From: Roseinatronobacter thiooxidans
GTDB taxonomy: Bacteria; Pseudomonadota; Alphaproteobacteria; Rhodobacterales; Rhodobacteraceae
DNA length: 64,000 bases
Reading direction: 5' to 3'
Assembly: GCF_001870675.1 (NCBI RefSeq)
Contig: NZ_MEHT01000009.1
Location: 124,001-188,000 of the forward strand
Part shown: in pieces, positions 20,170 through 29,057 of the stretch
Position numbering within the stretch: position 1 is the stretch's first letter
Layout of the letters: each line of letters opens with the position of its first letter
Notes under the pieces: model-generated
The model's input: the letters and a program-made list of their open reading frames with translations, nothing else
Told to the model about the DNA's origin: nothing
Database searches by the model: none
Translations under genes and position numbers: made by a program

Positions 20170-20865
20170 TCAGGAAAGCGCGCGCAAGGCAAGCCCCGCC
20201 ATCCGCGCGCCCCAATGCGCATAAAGGGGCGCGCCGGGGTGAAACCCGTCACGCGCCAGCAGGTTTATGTCAGGCGTCAGATCAAAGGGCACATGCTGCG
20301 CGCCCGCAGTTGCACAAACCTCGCGCAAGACGCTGTCCAGTTTTGTGGCCCGTCGGCCCAGATAGGCGCGCAGCGGTTGGGGGAATGCCGGAAACGCCCC
20401 CAAGGGCGGCACGGCAGAGGCCAGAATCCGGCCTGCCCCATGCGTCTGGCGCAAATCGCGCATCAAAGCGGCCTGCGCCTGTGCAAAGCGCGCCGCGCGG
20501 GTCTGGCGCAGCACGTCATTGACCCCCAGCGCCAACACCGCCACGTCAAACTGTCCGGCCCCGCGCAACATGGACCGCGCAGCATGGGTTGTGGCACCAG
20601 AACGCGCGATAACCTGCCACTCAACCCGGGCATGTGGCGCAAGATGGTGCAGCATCTGGCCAATGAGTGCATCATCCTGATGTGCCACGCCCACACCCGC
20701 ACCGGAGGAATCGCCCAACACCAGCAATCGCAGCCGCGCGCCCTGCCCCGCAACGCCGCTGCGCGGCCCTGCTGCCTCTGGCAGACGTTCGGCGCGCAAG
20801 ACAAGCGCCACAAGCTGGGCGGCATAGACCGGCGCAAGGGCAAAAGGGGCAAGCTGCTGAAACAT
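20170..20865 (-). CDS. SGNH/GDSL-type esterase or hydrolase
   Basis: The 231-residue protein carries the SGNH blocks: GDSSGAGVG with the nucleophilic Ser (block I), an ARSGATT glycine block, LGVNDVLR (block III Asn) and DGFHPGAPLYAHWG with the catalytic Asp-His (block V). The N-terminal 25 residues are hydrophobic (QLAPFALAPVYAAQLVALVL) and could anchor it to the membrane. It is first in the minus-strand unit leading to dapE and divergent from lpxD. The lipid or ester substrate is unknown. Confidence 0.85.
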   Translation of the reverse strand: MFQQLAPFALAPVYAAQLVALVLRAERLPEAAGPRSGVAGQGARLRLLVLGDSSGAGVGVAHQDDALIGQMLHHLAPHARVEWQVIARSGATTHAARSMLRGAGQFDVAVLALGVNDVLRQTRAARFAQAQAALMRDLRQTHGAGRILASAVPPLGAFPAFPQPLRAYLGRRATKLDSVLREVCATAGAQHVPFDLTPDINLLARDGFHPGAPLYAHWGARMAGLALRALS

Positions 20866-20986
20866 GGCCCATGATTGCGCGATTGCGCGCGCGTGTCACG
20901 CCCCGACACGGGGCGTTGGGGGCTGGTCGGCGCGCGCCGCTTTCGATAAAGCTGCATATATACCAAACCCAAAGGCGGATGACGCA

Positions 20987-22093
20987 ATGCCCCATACCAT
21001 CGCACAGATCGCGCAGGCCCTTGGGCTGCAAGCCGAAGGCGCGCTGGAGTTGACGATCACCCATGCCGCAGAACCCGCACAGGCAGGGCCAGATGCGCTG
21101 GCCATGGCGATGAACCCCAAATACGCGGCAGGGCTGGCGGCGGGGCGCGCACAGGCCGCTATGCTATGGGCCGGCGCGGATTGGCGCGATATGGGGCTGA
21201 AAGCCGCGATTTTCGCGCCCCGCCCCCGCTGGGCGATGGCTGGCATCAGCGAGATACTGGACCCGGGCTATGACTTTGGCACTGGCATTCACCCGCAAAG
21301 CTATATTCACCCCAGCGCCGAAATTGGCGCGGGCGCGCAGATTGGCCCCTTCACCAGCATTGGCGCGCGCACGAAAATCGGGCCGAATGCGCGTATTGCG
21401 GCCAATGTCACTGTGGCTGAAGATGTCGAGATTGGCGCAGATGTGATCTTGCACGCAGGCGCGCGCATTGGCGCACGCTGCCGCATTGGCGCGCGCTATA
21501 TCGGCCAGCCCAACAGCGTGATCGGCGGGTGCGGCTTCAGCTTTGTCACGCCAGAGCCGTCGGGCGCCGAGGATGTGCGCGCCTCACTCTCGGGCGAGCG
21601 TCTGGTCCGGCAGCAGAAATGGCACCGCATCCAGTCACTGGGCGCGGTCCAGATTGGCGATGATGTGGAACTCGGGGCCAATTCCTCGATCGACCGTGGC
21701 ACAATCCGCGACACGGTTATCGGATCGGGCACCAAGATCGATTCTGTCTGCCAGATCGGGCATAATGTGCAGATGGGCGAGGATTGCATGATGTGCGGCA
21801 TGGCAGGCGTTGCAGGATCGGCGCGGATCGGCAACCGCGTGCTTCTGGCTGGCAAGGTCGCGGTGAATGACAATATTTTCATTGGTGACGATGTGATCAT
21901 TGGCGGGGCCAGCCGTGTGTTCACCAATGTGCCCGCAGGCCGCACCATGCTGGGTGATCCGGCCACCAAACTGGAAACCCAGTTGGAAATCCGCAAAGTG
22001 CTGCGGCGCTTGCCGCGTCTGGCAGCGCAGGTGGCGGGTTTGCAAGCGGCTGTCTTCGGGCCGGAAAAAACCGACAAAAGCAGGCAGGAATAA
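20987..22093 (+). CDS. lpxD: UDP-3-O-(3-hydroxyacyl)glucosamine N-acyltransferase
   Basis: LpxD adds the N-linked hydroxyacyl chain in lipid A synthesis, using acyl-ACP. The 368-residue protein has an N-terminal uridine-binding domain and then left-handed beta-helix hexapeptide repeats (IGAGAQIGPFTSIGARTKIG and many more), with the catalytic histidine in QIGHNVQMG. The C-terminal helical region (LRRLPRLAAQVAGLQ) matches the family. The frame is open to 20864; ATG at 20987 gives the normal N-terminus MPHTIAQIAQALGL. It stands alone here, apart from the usual bamA-fabZ-lpxA cluster. Confidence 0.92.
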   Translation: MPHTIAQIAQALGLQAEGALELTITHAAEPAQAGPDALAMAMNPKYAAGLAAGRAQAAMLWAGADWRDMGLKAAIFAPRPRWAMAGISEILDPGYDFGTGIHPQSYIHPSAEIGAGAQIGPFTSIGARTKIGPNARIAANVTVAEDVEIGADVILHAGARIGARCRIGARYIGQPNSVIGGCGFSFVTPEPSGAEDVRASLSGERLVRQQKWHRIQSLGAVQIGDDVELGANSSIDRGTIRDTVIGSGTKIDSVCQIGHNVQMGEDCMMCGMAGVAGSARIGNRVLLAGKVAVNDNIFIGDDVIIGGASRVFTNVPAGRTMLGDPATKLETQLEIRKVLRRLPRLAAQVAGLQAAVFGPEKTDKSRQE

Positions 22094-22157
22094 CACTTGC
22101 CGCGCGCGCACAAAGGCTTACGTCCCGCGCCATATCAGCAGGCAGGGATGTGACAGG

Positions 22158-22670
22158 ATGGACGGGTCTTTTATGAGTGAACACAGCTTTTCACCGGACG
22201 CAGAACATGCGCGCGCCTTCCGCGATGCGCTGGGGCGCTTTGCCACCGGCGTCACTGTCGTGACAGCCCAAAGCGACAAGGGGCCGCTGGGCATTACCGC
22301 AAACAGTTTTGCGTCCCTCTCGCTTGATCCGCCGTTGGTCATGTGGGCACCGGGAAAATTCTCGCGCCGTTTCGATGCCTTTGCCGAGGCCGAGTATTTC
22401 GCCATCCATGTCCTTGCCGCAGGCCAGATGGGGCTGGCGCAGCATTTCGCAAAAGACGGTCTGAATTTCAACTTGCCCGATGTGACCACAGGCTTTGGCG
22501 ATGTGCCTTTGCTGGCAGGCTGCCTTGCGCGGTTTGAATGCCGCCGCCATGCAATCTACCCCGCAGGGGACCATGCCATCGTTGTGGGTGAGGTGTTGCG
22601 CGTCAGCACATCGACGGGCGCGGGGCTAAGTTTTTTCGCGGGCCATTACGGCACGATTGACGCGCCGTGA
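22158..22670 (+). CDS. Flavin reductase family protein (FMN-binding split barrel)
   Basis: The 170-residue protein shows the flavin reductase pattern: RDALGRFATGVTVVTA near residue 20, GITANSFASLSLDPPLV, the FAIHVLAAGQ strand and the terminal FFAGHYGTI. Such proteins reduce FMN or FAD with NAD(P)H, usually for a monooxygenase partner. No monooxygenase is nearby. ATG at 22158 is used and ATG at 22173 is also possible. bciA starts 71 bp downstream on the same strand, so a link to chlorophyll-pathway redox chemistry is conceivable but unsupported. Confidence 0.88.
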   Translation: MDGSFMSEHSFSPDAEHARAFRDALGRFATGVTVVTAQSDKGPLGITANSFASLSLDPPLVMWAPGKFSRRFDAFAEAEYFAIHVLAAGQMGLAQHFAKDGLNFNLPDVTTGFGDVPLLAGCLARFECRRHAIYPAGDHAIVVGEVLRVSTSTGAGLSFFAGHYGTIDAP

Positions 22671-22712
22671 CCCCGCGCAGGGCTTGTGCCGCGCGTTGAA
22701 ACAGGCGAGACT

Positions 22713-22730
22713 TGTCAACAAAACTTGACA
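22713..22730 (+). promoter_or_regulatory. Perfect PpsR/CrtJ-type binding site upstream of bciA
   Basis: The sequence is TGT-CAACAAAACTTG-ACA, an exact match to TGT-N12-ACA, the established PpsR/CrtJ consensus of purple photosynthetic bacteria. It is also a 6-bp palindrome (TGTCAA/TTGACA). It ends 11 bp before the bciA ATG. A near match with a 13-base spacer lies nine bases upstream (22685-22703). Confidence 0.65.
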
Positions 22731-22741
22731 GGCCCGTAGTT

Positions 22742-23701
22742 ATGACACCCCATTCCGTAATCCTGCTGGGTGCCACTGGCACAATTGGACGCGCAACCTT
22801 GTCGGAACTGGTGGCGCAAGGGCATAAGGTAACCTGCCTACTGCGGCAAAACAAAACTGCGACACTGCCCGATGGGGTGCGCAGTATCGGCGTTGATCTG
22901 AACGACCCAAAGGCGATTGCGGCCAGCATTGCGGATTGCGGCGCGGATGTGGTGATCTCTTGCATGGCCTCACGCTCCGGCCGTGCGAAAGACGCGTGGG
23001 CAGTCGATTACCAGTCCCATATCAACATCTTGCAGGCAGCGAAGGACGCAGGCATCGGCCAATTCATTCTGTTATCCGCGATTTGTGTGCAAAAGCCGCT
23101 GCTGGAATTCCAGCGCGCCAAACTGGCGTTCGAGGGGGTGTTGATGGCCTCTGGCCTGCGCTGGTCCATCGTGCGCCCCACTGCGTTTTTCAAATCCCTG
23201 TCGGGGCAGGTGAAACGGGTGCAGGCGGGCAAGCCGTTTTTGCTGTTCGGAAATGGCGAAATGACGGCCTGCACCCCGATCAGCGACCGCGACCTTGCGC
23301 GCTATATTGTGGGCTGCATTGATGCGCCTGATCGAGAGAACCGCATTCTGCCCATTGGCGGCCCCGGCCCTGCCCTGACCCCGCGCGCACAGGGCGAATT
23401 GCTGTTTGAAGTGGCGGGAAAGCCGCCCCGCTTTCGGCATGTGCCCCTGCGCATGATGGATGCGATTATCGCCGTTTTGGTGCTGTTGGGGCGGGCCAGC
23501 CCCAGACTGGCGGAAAAGGCTGAATTCGCCCGTATCGGGCGCTATTACGCCACTGAATCCATGCTGGTCTGGGATAAGGACGCAGGCCGCTATGACGCAA
23601 AAGCCACCCCCGCTTTCGGCGAGGATAGCTTGCGCGACCATTACCAACGCATGATCCAAGGCGAGGTTGAGGCCGATCTGGGCGAACACGCCATGTTCTA
23701 G
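22742..23701 (+). CDS. bciA: Divinyl (proto)chlorophyllide a 8-vinyl reductase, BciA type
   Basis: BciA reduces the C8 vinyl group of divinyl chlorophyllide precursors with NADPH, giving the ethyl group of bacteriochlorophyll a. The 319-residue protein begins with the Rossmann motif LLGATGTIGRATL. Its C-terminal YYATESMLVWDKDAGRYD, followed by TPAFGEDSL, closely parallels the plant DVR/bacterial BciA signature and separates it from generic NAD-dependent epimerases. ATG at 22742 is chosen over a TTG at 22712 that lies inside the PpsR site. No other bch or crt gene is in the window, so the gene is outside the main photosynthesis cluster. Gene identity is confident; regulation is inferred. Confidence 0.87.
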   Translation: MTPHSVILLGATGTIGRATLSELVAQGHKVTCLLRQNKTATLPDGVRSIGVDLNDPKAIAASIADCGADVVISCMASRSGRAKDAWAVDYQSHINILQAAKDAGIGQFILLSAICVQKPLLEFQRAKLAFEGVLMASGLRWSIVRPTAFFKSLSGQVKRVQAGKPFLLFGNGEMTACTPISDRDLARYIVGCIDAPDRENRILPIGGPGPALTPRAQGELLFEVAGKPPRFRHVPLRMMDAIIAVLVLLGRASPRLAEKAEFARIGRYYATESMLVWDKDAGRYDAKATPAFGEDSLRDHYQRMIQGEVEADLGEHAMF

Positions 23702-23728
23702 CCGCTTCCTGTCGAGGGGGCCACCGCC

Positions 23729-23746
23729 CTGCCCGATTTCGGGCAG
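23729..23746. terminator. Hairpin between convergent bciA and TRAP permease
   Basis: CTGCCCG-ATTT-CGGGCAG is a perfect 7-bp stem with a four-base loop, in the 55-bp space between two convergent genes. There is no T-run, so it is a possible bidirectional or Rho-assisted terminator. Confidence 0.4.
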
Positions 23747-23756
23747 AGCGGGCAGA

Positions 23757-26462
23757 TCAGAATGCAGGCTGGGTCTGGCGCCGCCGTTGCAGCAAAATAA
23801 CCCCGAACAGCAGCAGCAAGGCAGGAATGTAGAACAGTTGCTCTGGCAGCCTGTCCGCAGGGCGCAGCACAGCCGACAATTCAACCTGTTCGCGGCCATA
23901 GAAGTCGAAATCCCCCAACGCGCTTTGGAAGGGCGAGCCGAACATCGGCTCATCCAGCACCATCCGGTCAGAGTCTGGCATCAGGAACAAGCCGGTCTGC
24001 CCTGCCCGCTGCGCGGGTGGCGTTTCATCCACATTCAGCACCAGCGTGACCGAACGCGGCTGGCCGGTGTTGAAATCCGGCCCGGTCACTTCAAGGCGCA
24101 ACTGGTCCCCTGCCTCGGCCTGTTCAAGCACCTGCTCGAACTCCAGCCCCGAGAGGCGGTTGAACTCTGGCTGCACGCGGTCCAGCCAGAAATTGGGCAC
24201 AAACAGTGTAAAAGCCACAAGCAACAGTGCCGCAGATTCGTGCAGTTTCGAGCGTGCAAGGAAATACCCTTGGGTGGCGGCGGCAAATAGCAGCATGGCA
24301 AAGGTTGCCACAATGAAGATGAACACCGCCTGCAAGACCCCCGCAGTCGTGCCCAGATCAACCCCGTACAAGATCAGCGTCGGGTTATAGATAAACAGGA
24401 ACGGCAACGCGAGCGTGCGCAAGGAGTAGAAAAACGCCTGAAACCCTGTCTTTATCGGATCACCGCCCGACACGGCAGAGGCCGCGAAACTCGCAAGCCC
24501 CACAGGCGGCGTCACATCCGCCATCAGCCCGAAATAGAACACGAACAAATGCGCCGCAATCAGCGGCACGATCAGCCCCTCTTGCGCGCCAAGCGACACC
24601 ACAACGGTGGCCATCAGCGACGACACCACAATGTAGTTTGCCGTTGTCGGCAACCCCAAGCCCAGCACCAGCGAGAATAGCCCCACAAGCACCAGCATCA
24701 GGAACAGATTGCCAAGCGCCAGCATCTCGACCAGTCCGGCCAGTTCGGTGCCAATGGGCGTGCGGGTGACAGTCGCCACAATCACCCCTGCCGCGCCGGT
24801 CGCCACCGCGATTCCGATCATGTTGCGCGCGCCTGAAATCATGCCATCGACCAGATCTTTCACCCCAAGGCTGAATTGCGCAATCACATCGGCTTGCCCG
24901 CGCAACAGCGCCTTGAAGGGGCGCTGCGTCAGGATGATGAACAGCATGGTCATGACAGCGAAATAGGCCGATTTCGCAGGCGACTGCCGCTCGACCATCA
25001 AAAACCAGATCAGCACGATGATGGGCAATAGGTAATGCAGCCCTGTCGGAAACACCTCTCGCATGACAGGCAGCTTGATGTCTTTCGCCTTGGGGTCGTC
25101 CAATTCCAGATCAGGGCGTTTGGATGCCACAAAAAGGCAGCCCAGATAGATGCCCAGTAGCGCCAGCACTGTGACAAGGGTGGAAATCGCAGGTGCTGCG
25201 TCGCGCAAGAACCCGACCGCCGCGATCACCCCGTAGAATGCAGCCCCCGTCACCACAAAGCCGACAGCCGTTTTCCACGCCATCGTCAGCAGGCTGGCCC
25301 CTTCGCCAAGGGCTGGAATGCCATTTTTCAGCGCTTCCAGATGTACGATATAGACCAGCGCGATATAGGAAATCACGGCGGGGATGAAGGCATGCTTGAT
25401 GACTTCCAAGTAGGAGATGCCGACAAATTCAACCATCAGGAACGCAGCCGCCCCCATAACCGGCGGCATGATCTGGCCATTGACCGATGACGACACTTCG
25501 ACCGCGCCTGCCTTCTCGGAAGTGAAGCCTACGCGTTTCATCAGCGGAATGGTAAATGTACCCGTGGTCACCACATTGGCGATGGACGAGCCGGAAATCA
25601 GCCCCGTTGCCGCAGACCCGACAACCGCCGCTTTCGCAGGGCCGCCGCGCAAATGCCCAAGGCCCGCAAAGGCCAGTTTGATGAAATAATTGCCCGCGCC
25701 CGCCTTATCCAGCAGCGCGCCGAACAGAACGAACAAAAACACAAATGCCGTCGAGACCCCTAGCGGAATGCCAAACACCCCTTCGGTGGACAGCCATTGC
25801 GTGTTGATAATGCCGTTGAAACTGCGCCCTTCATGCGCGATCAGGTCAGGGATCAGCCAGCCCTGGCCGAAATAGCTATAGGCCAGAAAAATACTGCCCA
25901 CGATGGTCAGCGCAGGACCAAGCGCGCGGCGCGACGCCTCCAGCAGCAGGATCAGGCCGATGGTGCCGACGATAATTTGCGGATAGATCGTCGATCCGAT
26001 CAGCCCTTCAAAATTGTTCAGAATTGGCACATCTGCCGTCTGCACCTGCGTCAGCCGCCCTTGGCGGGCAGAGCCGGACAACTCGCGCGAGAACCAGAAG
26101 ACATAAAACGCAGACCCCGCCGCGACAAAGGCAAGCGCCCAGTCATATAGCGGAATATAGCTGCGCGGAGAGCCTTTGAATGCCGGATAGGCCAGAAACG
26201 CCAGAAACAGCGCGAATGTCAGATGCATGGGCCGCGTCATGTCCGACCCGATGATCCGTGCAAACGGGATATGCTGCGCCAGCGCGAATTGCGGATCAGC
26301 AATCCAGATTTGAAAACCGGACCAGATAAACGCGATAGATGCAATCAGCAGCGCAACGATGCGGTTTTTTGGGGTGCGCCCCCCCGAATCGGTGCTGGCA
26401 ACCAAATCCGATAATTCATCATCCGAGAATTCACGCGCTTTCGGCTTTTGCGCAGTCGACAT
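23757..26462 (-). CDS. TRAP transporter 4TM/12TM fusion permease (TAXI type)
   Basis: This 901-residue inner-membrane protein fuses the small (DctQ-like) and large (DctM-like) TRAP permease subunits. About 30 hydrophilic residues precede the 4-TM part. The DctM-like part contains GGPAKAAVVGSAATGLISGSSIANVVTTG and the later LGLPTTANYIVVSSL segment, both typical of the large subunit. After about residue 720 comes an extra region matching the DUF3394 pattern, ending in a last TM helix (ALLLLFGVILLQRRR). Uptake would be driven by a Na+ or H+ gradient. The partner binding protein is encoded immediately upstream. The substrate is unknown; such systems often carry C4-dicarboxylates or glutamate. Confidence 0.93.
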   Translation of the reverse strand: MSTAQKPKAREFSDDELSDLVASTDSGGRTPKNRIVALLIASIAFIWSGFQIWIADPQFALAQHIPFARIIGSDMTRPMHLTFALFLAFLAYPAFKGSPRSYIPLYDWALAFVAAGSAFYVFWFSRELSGSARQGRLTQVQTADVPILNNFEGLIGSTIYPQIIVGTIGLILLLEASRRALGPALTIVGSIFLAYSYFGQGWLIPDLIAHEGRSFNGIINTQWLSTEGVFGIPLGVSTAFVFLFVLFGALLDKAGAGNYFIKLAFAGLGHLRGGPAKAAVVGSAATGLISGSSIANVVTTGTFTIPLMKRVGFTSEKAGAVEVSSSVNGQIMPPVMGAAAFLMVEFVGISYLEVIKHAFIPAVISYIALVYIVHLEALKNGIPALGEGASLLTMAWKTAVGFVVTGAAFYGVIAAVGFLRDAAPAISTLVTVLALLGIYLGCLFVASKRPDLELDDPKAKDIKLPVMREVFPTGLHYLLPIIVLIWFLMVERQSPAKSAYFAVMTMLFIILTQRPFKALLRGQADVIAQFSLGVKDLVDGMISGARNMIGIAVATGAAGVIVATVTRTPIGTELAGLVEMLALGNLFLMLVLVGLFSLVLGLGLPTTANYIVVSSLMATVVVSLGAQEGLIVPLIAAHLFVFYFGLMADVTPPVGLASFAASAVSGGDPIKTGFQAFFYSLRTLALPFLFIYNPTLILYGVDLGTTAGVLQAVFIFIVATFAMLLFAAATQGYFLARSKLHESAALLLVAFTLFVPNFWLDRVQPEFNRLSGLEFEQVLEQAEAGDQLRLEVTGPDFNTGQPRSVTLVLNVDETPPAQRAGQTGLFLMPDSDRMVLDEPMFGSPFQSALGDFDFYGREQVELSAVLRPADRLPEQLFYIPALLLLFGVILLQRRRQTQPAF

Positions 26463-26511
26463 ACGGCTGCCCCCTATTGATGCTGATTATATTTTTGCAA
26501 TGTCGTCGCAA

Positions 26512-26548
26512 CAAAATCTGCGCGGCGCGTTGTGACACGCCGCGCAGA
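26512..26548 (-). terminator. Intercistronic hairpin between binding protein and permease
   Basis: TCTGCGCGGCG (26517-26527) and CGCCGCGCAGA (26538-26548) form an 11-bp perfect stem. On the minus strand it is followed by TTTTGTTG. It lies after the binding-protein stop and before the permease gene, where a partial terminator or 3' stability hairpin commonly sets excess binding protein over permease. Confidence 0.65.
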
Positions 26549-26565
26549 AGGGTTGTGGTGTCAGA

Positions 26566-27531
26566 TCACTCGATCAGGCCAGCTTCGCGGAAATACCGCT
26601 CGGCGCCCGAATGCAGCGGTGCTGACAGACCGTCGCTGACCATTTCGCTTGGGTCCAGATTGGCAAGTGCAGGGTGCAATGCTGTGAACTGGTCAAGGTT
26701 CTCGAAAATGGCGCGTGTCACCTGATAGGCGATTTCATCGCTGACCGCGTCAGAGCTGACAAAAGTCGCGCCCACACCAAAGGTGGTAATATCCTCGGAC
26801 GTGCCACGATACATGCCACCGGGGATGGTTGCCATGCGGTAATAGCCCCGCTCTTCAACCAATGCGCGGATTTCGTCATTATCGACATTCACCAGCACAG
26901 TATCGCAAGCGGTGGTCGCTTCCTGAATCGCGCCCGACGGGTGGCCAACAGTATAGACAATCGCATCTACATTGTTGTCGCACATTGCCAGTGACTGTTC
27001 GGCAGGGGGCAATTCGCTGGTCTGGGCGAAATCATCGACTGTCCAGCCCATGGCTTCCAGCACGACATCCATTGTCGCGCGCTGGCCGGAACCGGGGTTG
27101 CCGATATTTACACGCTTGCCGCGCAGATCCTCGAAAGTGGTAATGCCGGAATCTGCCCGCGCAACCACAGTAAAGGGTTCGGGGTGCAGCGAGAAGATGG
27201 CACGCAGCCCCTCGAATGCGCCATCACCTTCAAACTGCTGGCTGCCATTGAACGAGTGATACTGGATGTCGGATTGCGCGACACCGAATTCCAACTCGCC
27301 CGAACGGATGGCGTTGACGTTGAACACCGACCCGCCTGTTGATTCGACACCGCAGCGGATGCCATGTTCGGCACGGTCGCGGTTTACCAAGCGGCAAATC
27401 GCACCACCTGCGGGATAGTAGACGCCTGTGACGCCGCCTGTCCCGATCGAGATGAAGGTATCTTGCGCAAGCGCAGTCGTGCCCATCATCATCCCTGCGG
27501 CCACAAGGCCAGCGGTAAGGGGTTTATTCAT
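26566..27531 (-). CDS. TAXI family TRAP transporter solute-binding protein
   Basis: This 321-residue periplasmic protein has the signal peptide MNKPLTAGLVAAGMMMGTTALAQ. The TAXI hallmark ISIGTGGVTGVYYPAGGAICRLVN comes straight after it, then STGGSVFNVNAI and GSGQRATMDVVLEAMG, all typical of TIGR02122. It captures the ligand and delivers it to the fused permease downstream. ATG at 27531 has GGAGG five bases upstream, better than ATG at 27543. A hairpin lies in its 5' leader at 27586-27604. Confidence 0.93.
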   Translation of the reverse strand: MNKPLTAGLVAAGMMMGTTALAQDTFISIGTGGVTGVYYPAGGAICRLVNRDRAEHGIRCGVESTGGSVFNVNAIRSGELEFGVAQSDIQYHSFNGSQQFEGDGAFEGLRAIFSLHPEPFTVVARADSGITTFEDLRGKRVNIGNPGSGQRATMDVVLEAMGWTVDDFAQTSELPPAEQSLAMCDNNVDAIVYTVGHPSGAIQEATTACDTVLVNVDNDEIRALVEERGYYRMATIPGGMYRGTSEDITTFGVGATFVSSDAVSDEIAYQVTRAIFENLDQFTALHPALANLDPSEMVSDGLSAPLHSGAERYFREAGLIE

Positions 27532-27831
27532 GTGATCCTCCATGTTTGACGCTGCTTTCGTGATGCAGCAAAAGGGTTACGGTGCCACGCCCCTTGCGGG
27601 CGTGTAGGCACCTCCCATTCCCCAAGTGGACTGCGACAACAGATCGGAGTCAACCCTCAAACACGTCTTTGTTTAGACGCGCTCTCAATTCTTTGATTAC
27701 ACATGTAAAATACGGAAAATCACAGAAAATTGACGCAAGGTAATGTGCTGCATATGCACGGGGCATGCGCTAATCTGGGGTGTTTTACACCTGAAAACCC
27801 GCGTGGTTTGGGCCTGATCTGCACAGTCTGA
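27532..27831. other. Intergenic region of 300 bp upstream of the TAXI-TRAP genes
   Basis: No ORF with a ribosome-binding site is seen. The region is AT-rich from 27650 to 27780, contains the leader hairpin, a palindrome GGTGT-TTT-ACACC near 27779-27791 and TGCATATGCA near 27750. It must hold the promoter of the binding-protein gene, which I cannot place with confidence. Confidence 0.6.
27586..27604 (-). other. 5'-leader hairpin of the TAXI binding-protein gene
   Basis: CACGCCC-CTTGC-GGGCGTG forms a 7-bp perfect stem about 55 bp upstream of the start codon. It could be a leader structure or an operator. There is no downstream T-run on the minus strand, so it is not a standard terminator. Confidence 0.3.
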
Positions 27832-28992
27832 TCACAATGGCAGGCGTGTTTCCGCAATGCCCACATACCAGCTGCACCCGTAGGGAATAATCTCATCATT
27901 GAAGTCATATTCGGGGTGGTGCAGCCCTGGCCCGTCGCCCGCACCCAGCACGATATAGGCACCGGGGCGTTCTTCCAGCATATAGGCAAAATCCTCTCCG
28001 CCCATGTTGAACCCCGCATCAAGGCATTGGCTGGACACGTCCAGCGCGACCTTGCGCGCGATTTCCGTCTCGGCGTCATGGTTGACCATGACAGGGTAGC
28101 CCTGCATGAATTCCACCTCTGCGCGCGCACCGAAAGCGGCCACGCTGGCCTCGACGATGGCATGAAGCCGCGTTTCGGCCAGCTTGCGCAAGGCGGCGTC
28201 ATGGGTGCGGATGGTGCCGCGCAACTCCACCCGCTGCGCAATCACATTATGCGCCTGCGTGTCCGAGCGCACGCCTGTAACCGACACCACAATATTATGC
28301 GTGGGGTCTGCATTGCGGCTGGCAATGCTTTGCAGCGCCAGAATAAGGTGGCTGGCCGCCAAGGTCGGGTCAACTGTCACATGGGGTTTGGCCGCATGCC
28401 CGCCGCGCCCTTCAACTGTGATGCGGAATTCGTCGCAGGCCGCATAGAACGCGCCTGACCTGATATTGAACTCGCCCAGCGGATGGCCCGGACGGTTGTG
28501 CATGCCATAGACTTCCTGAATGCCGAAGCGTTCCATCAGGCCCGCATCGCACATCACCTTGGCCCCTGCCCCGCCTTCTTCGGCGGGCTGGAAAATTACC
28601 GCAACTGTGCCGTCGAAATTGCGCGTCTCGCACAGGTATTTCGCAGCCCCCAGCAGCATGGCGGTGTGCCCATCATGGCCGCAGGCATGCATTTTACCAT
28701 GATGGATCGAGGCATAGGGCTTACCTGTCGCCTCAAAGATCGGCAGCGCGTCCATATCCGCCCGCAGGCCCACCACGCGGCGAGAGCTGCATTTGCGCCC
28801 GTGGATCAGCCCCACCAGCCCTGTGACCGCAATCCCCTCGACCACCTCATCACAGCCAAACGCGCGCAGCTTGTCGGCCACGATATGCGCAGTGCGGTGG
28901 CATTCAAAATGCAATTCGGGATGCGCGTGGAAATCCTGCCGCCAGGCGGCAATCTCGGGCAGCATTTCGGCGAAACGGTTGCGGATGGGCAT
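27832..28992 (-). CDS. M20 family metal-dependent amidohydrolase
   Basis: The 386-residue protein belongs to the M20D amidohydrolase group (hippurate or N-acyl-amino-acid hydrolases). Metal-binding and catalytic segments visible are LRADMDALP, the histidine pair in HACGHDGHTAMLLGAA, QPAEEGGAGA with the catalytic Glu, GMHN and the C-terminal GGEDFAYM. ATG at 28992 has an AGGA ribosome-binding site; the frame remains open to 29061. It is cytoplasmic because no signal peptide is seen. It lies upstream of the TRAP genes on the same strand, but a 300-bp gap suggests separate transcription. Confidence 0.92.
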   Translation of the reverse strand: MPIRNRFAEMLPEIAAWRQDFHAHPELHFECHRTAHIVADKLRAFGCDEVVEGIAVTGLVGLIHGRKCSSRRVVGLRADMDALPIFEATGKPYASIHHGKMHACGHDGHTAMLLGAAKYLCETRNFDGTVAVIFQPAEEGGAGAKVMCDAGLMERFGIQEVYGMHNRPGHPLGEFNIRSGAFYAACDEFRITVEGRGGHAAKPHVTVDPTLAASHLILALQSIASRNADPTHNIVVSVTGVRSDTQAHNVIAQRVELRGTIRTHDAALRKLAETRLHAIVEASVAAFGARAEVEFMQGYPVMVNHDAETEIARKVALDVSSQCLDAGFNMGGEDFAYMLEERPGAYIVLGAGDGPGLHHPEYDFNDEIIPYGCSWYVGIAETRLPL

Positions 28993-29057
28993 AATGGTCC
29001 TGACAAGGTTGTAGGGATATGATGAAGCTAATGCGGCCTTTCGCAGCCTACAAGGCG

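Noticed and set aside
22685-22703. Second PpsR site before bciA
   Set aside because: The spacer is 13 bases, not 12, so it is not called as a site; it is only mentioned as a near match.
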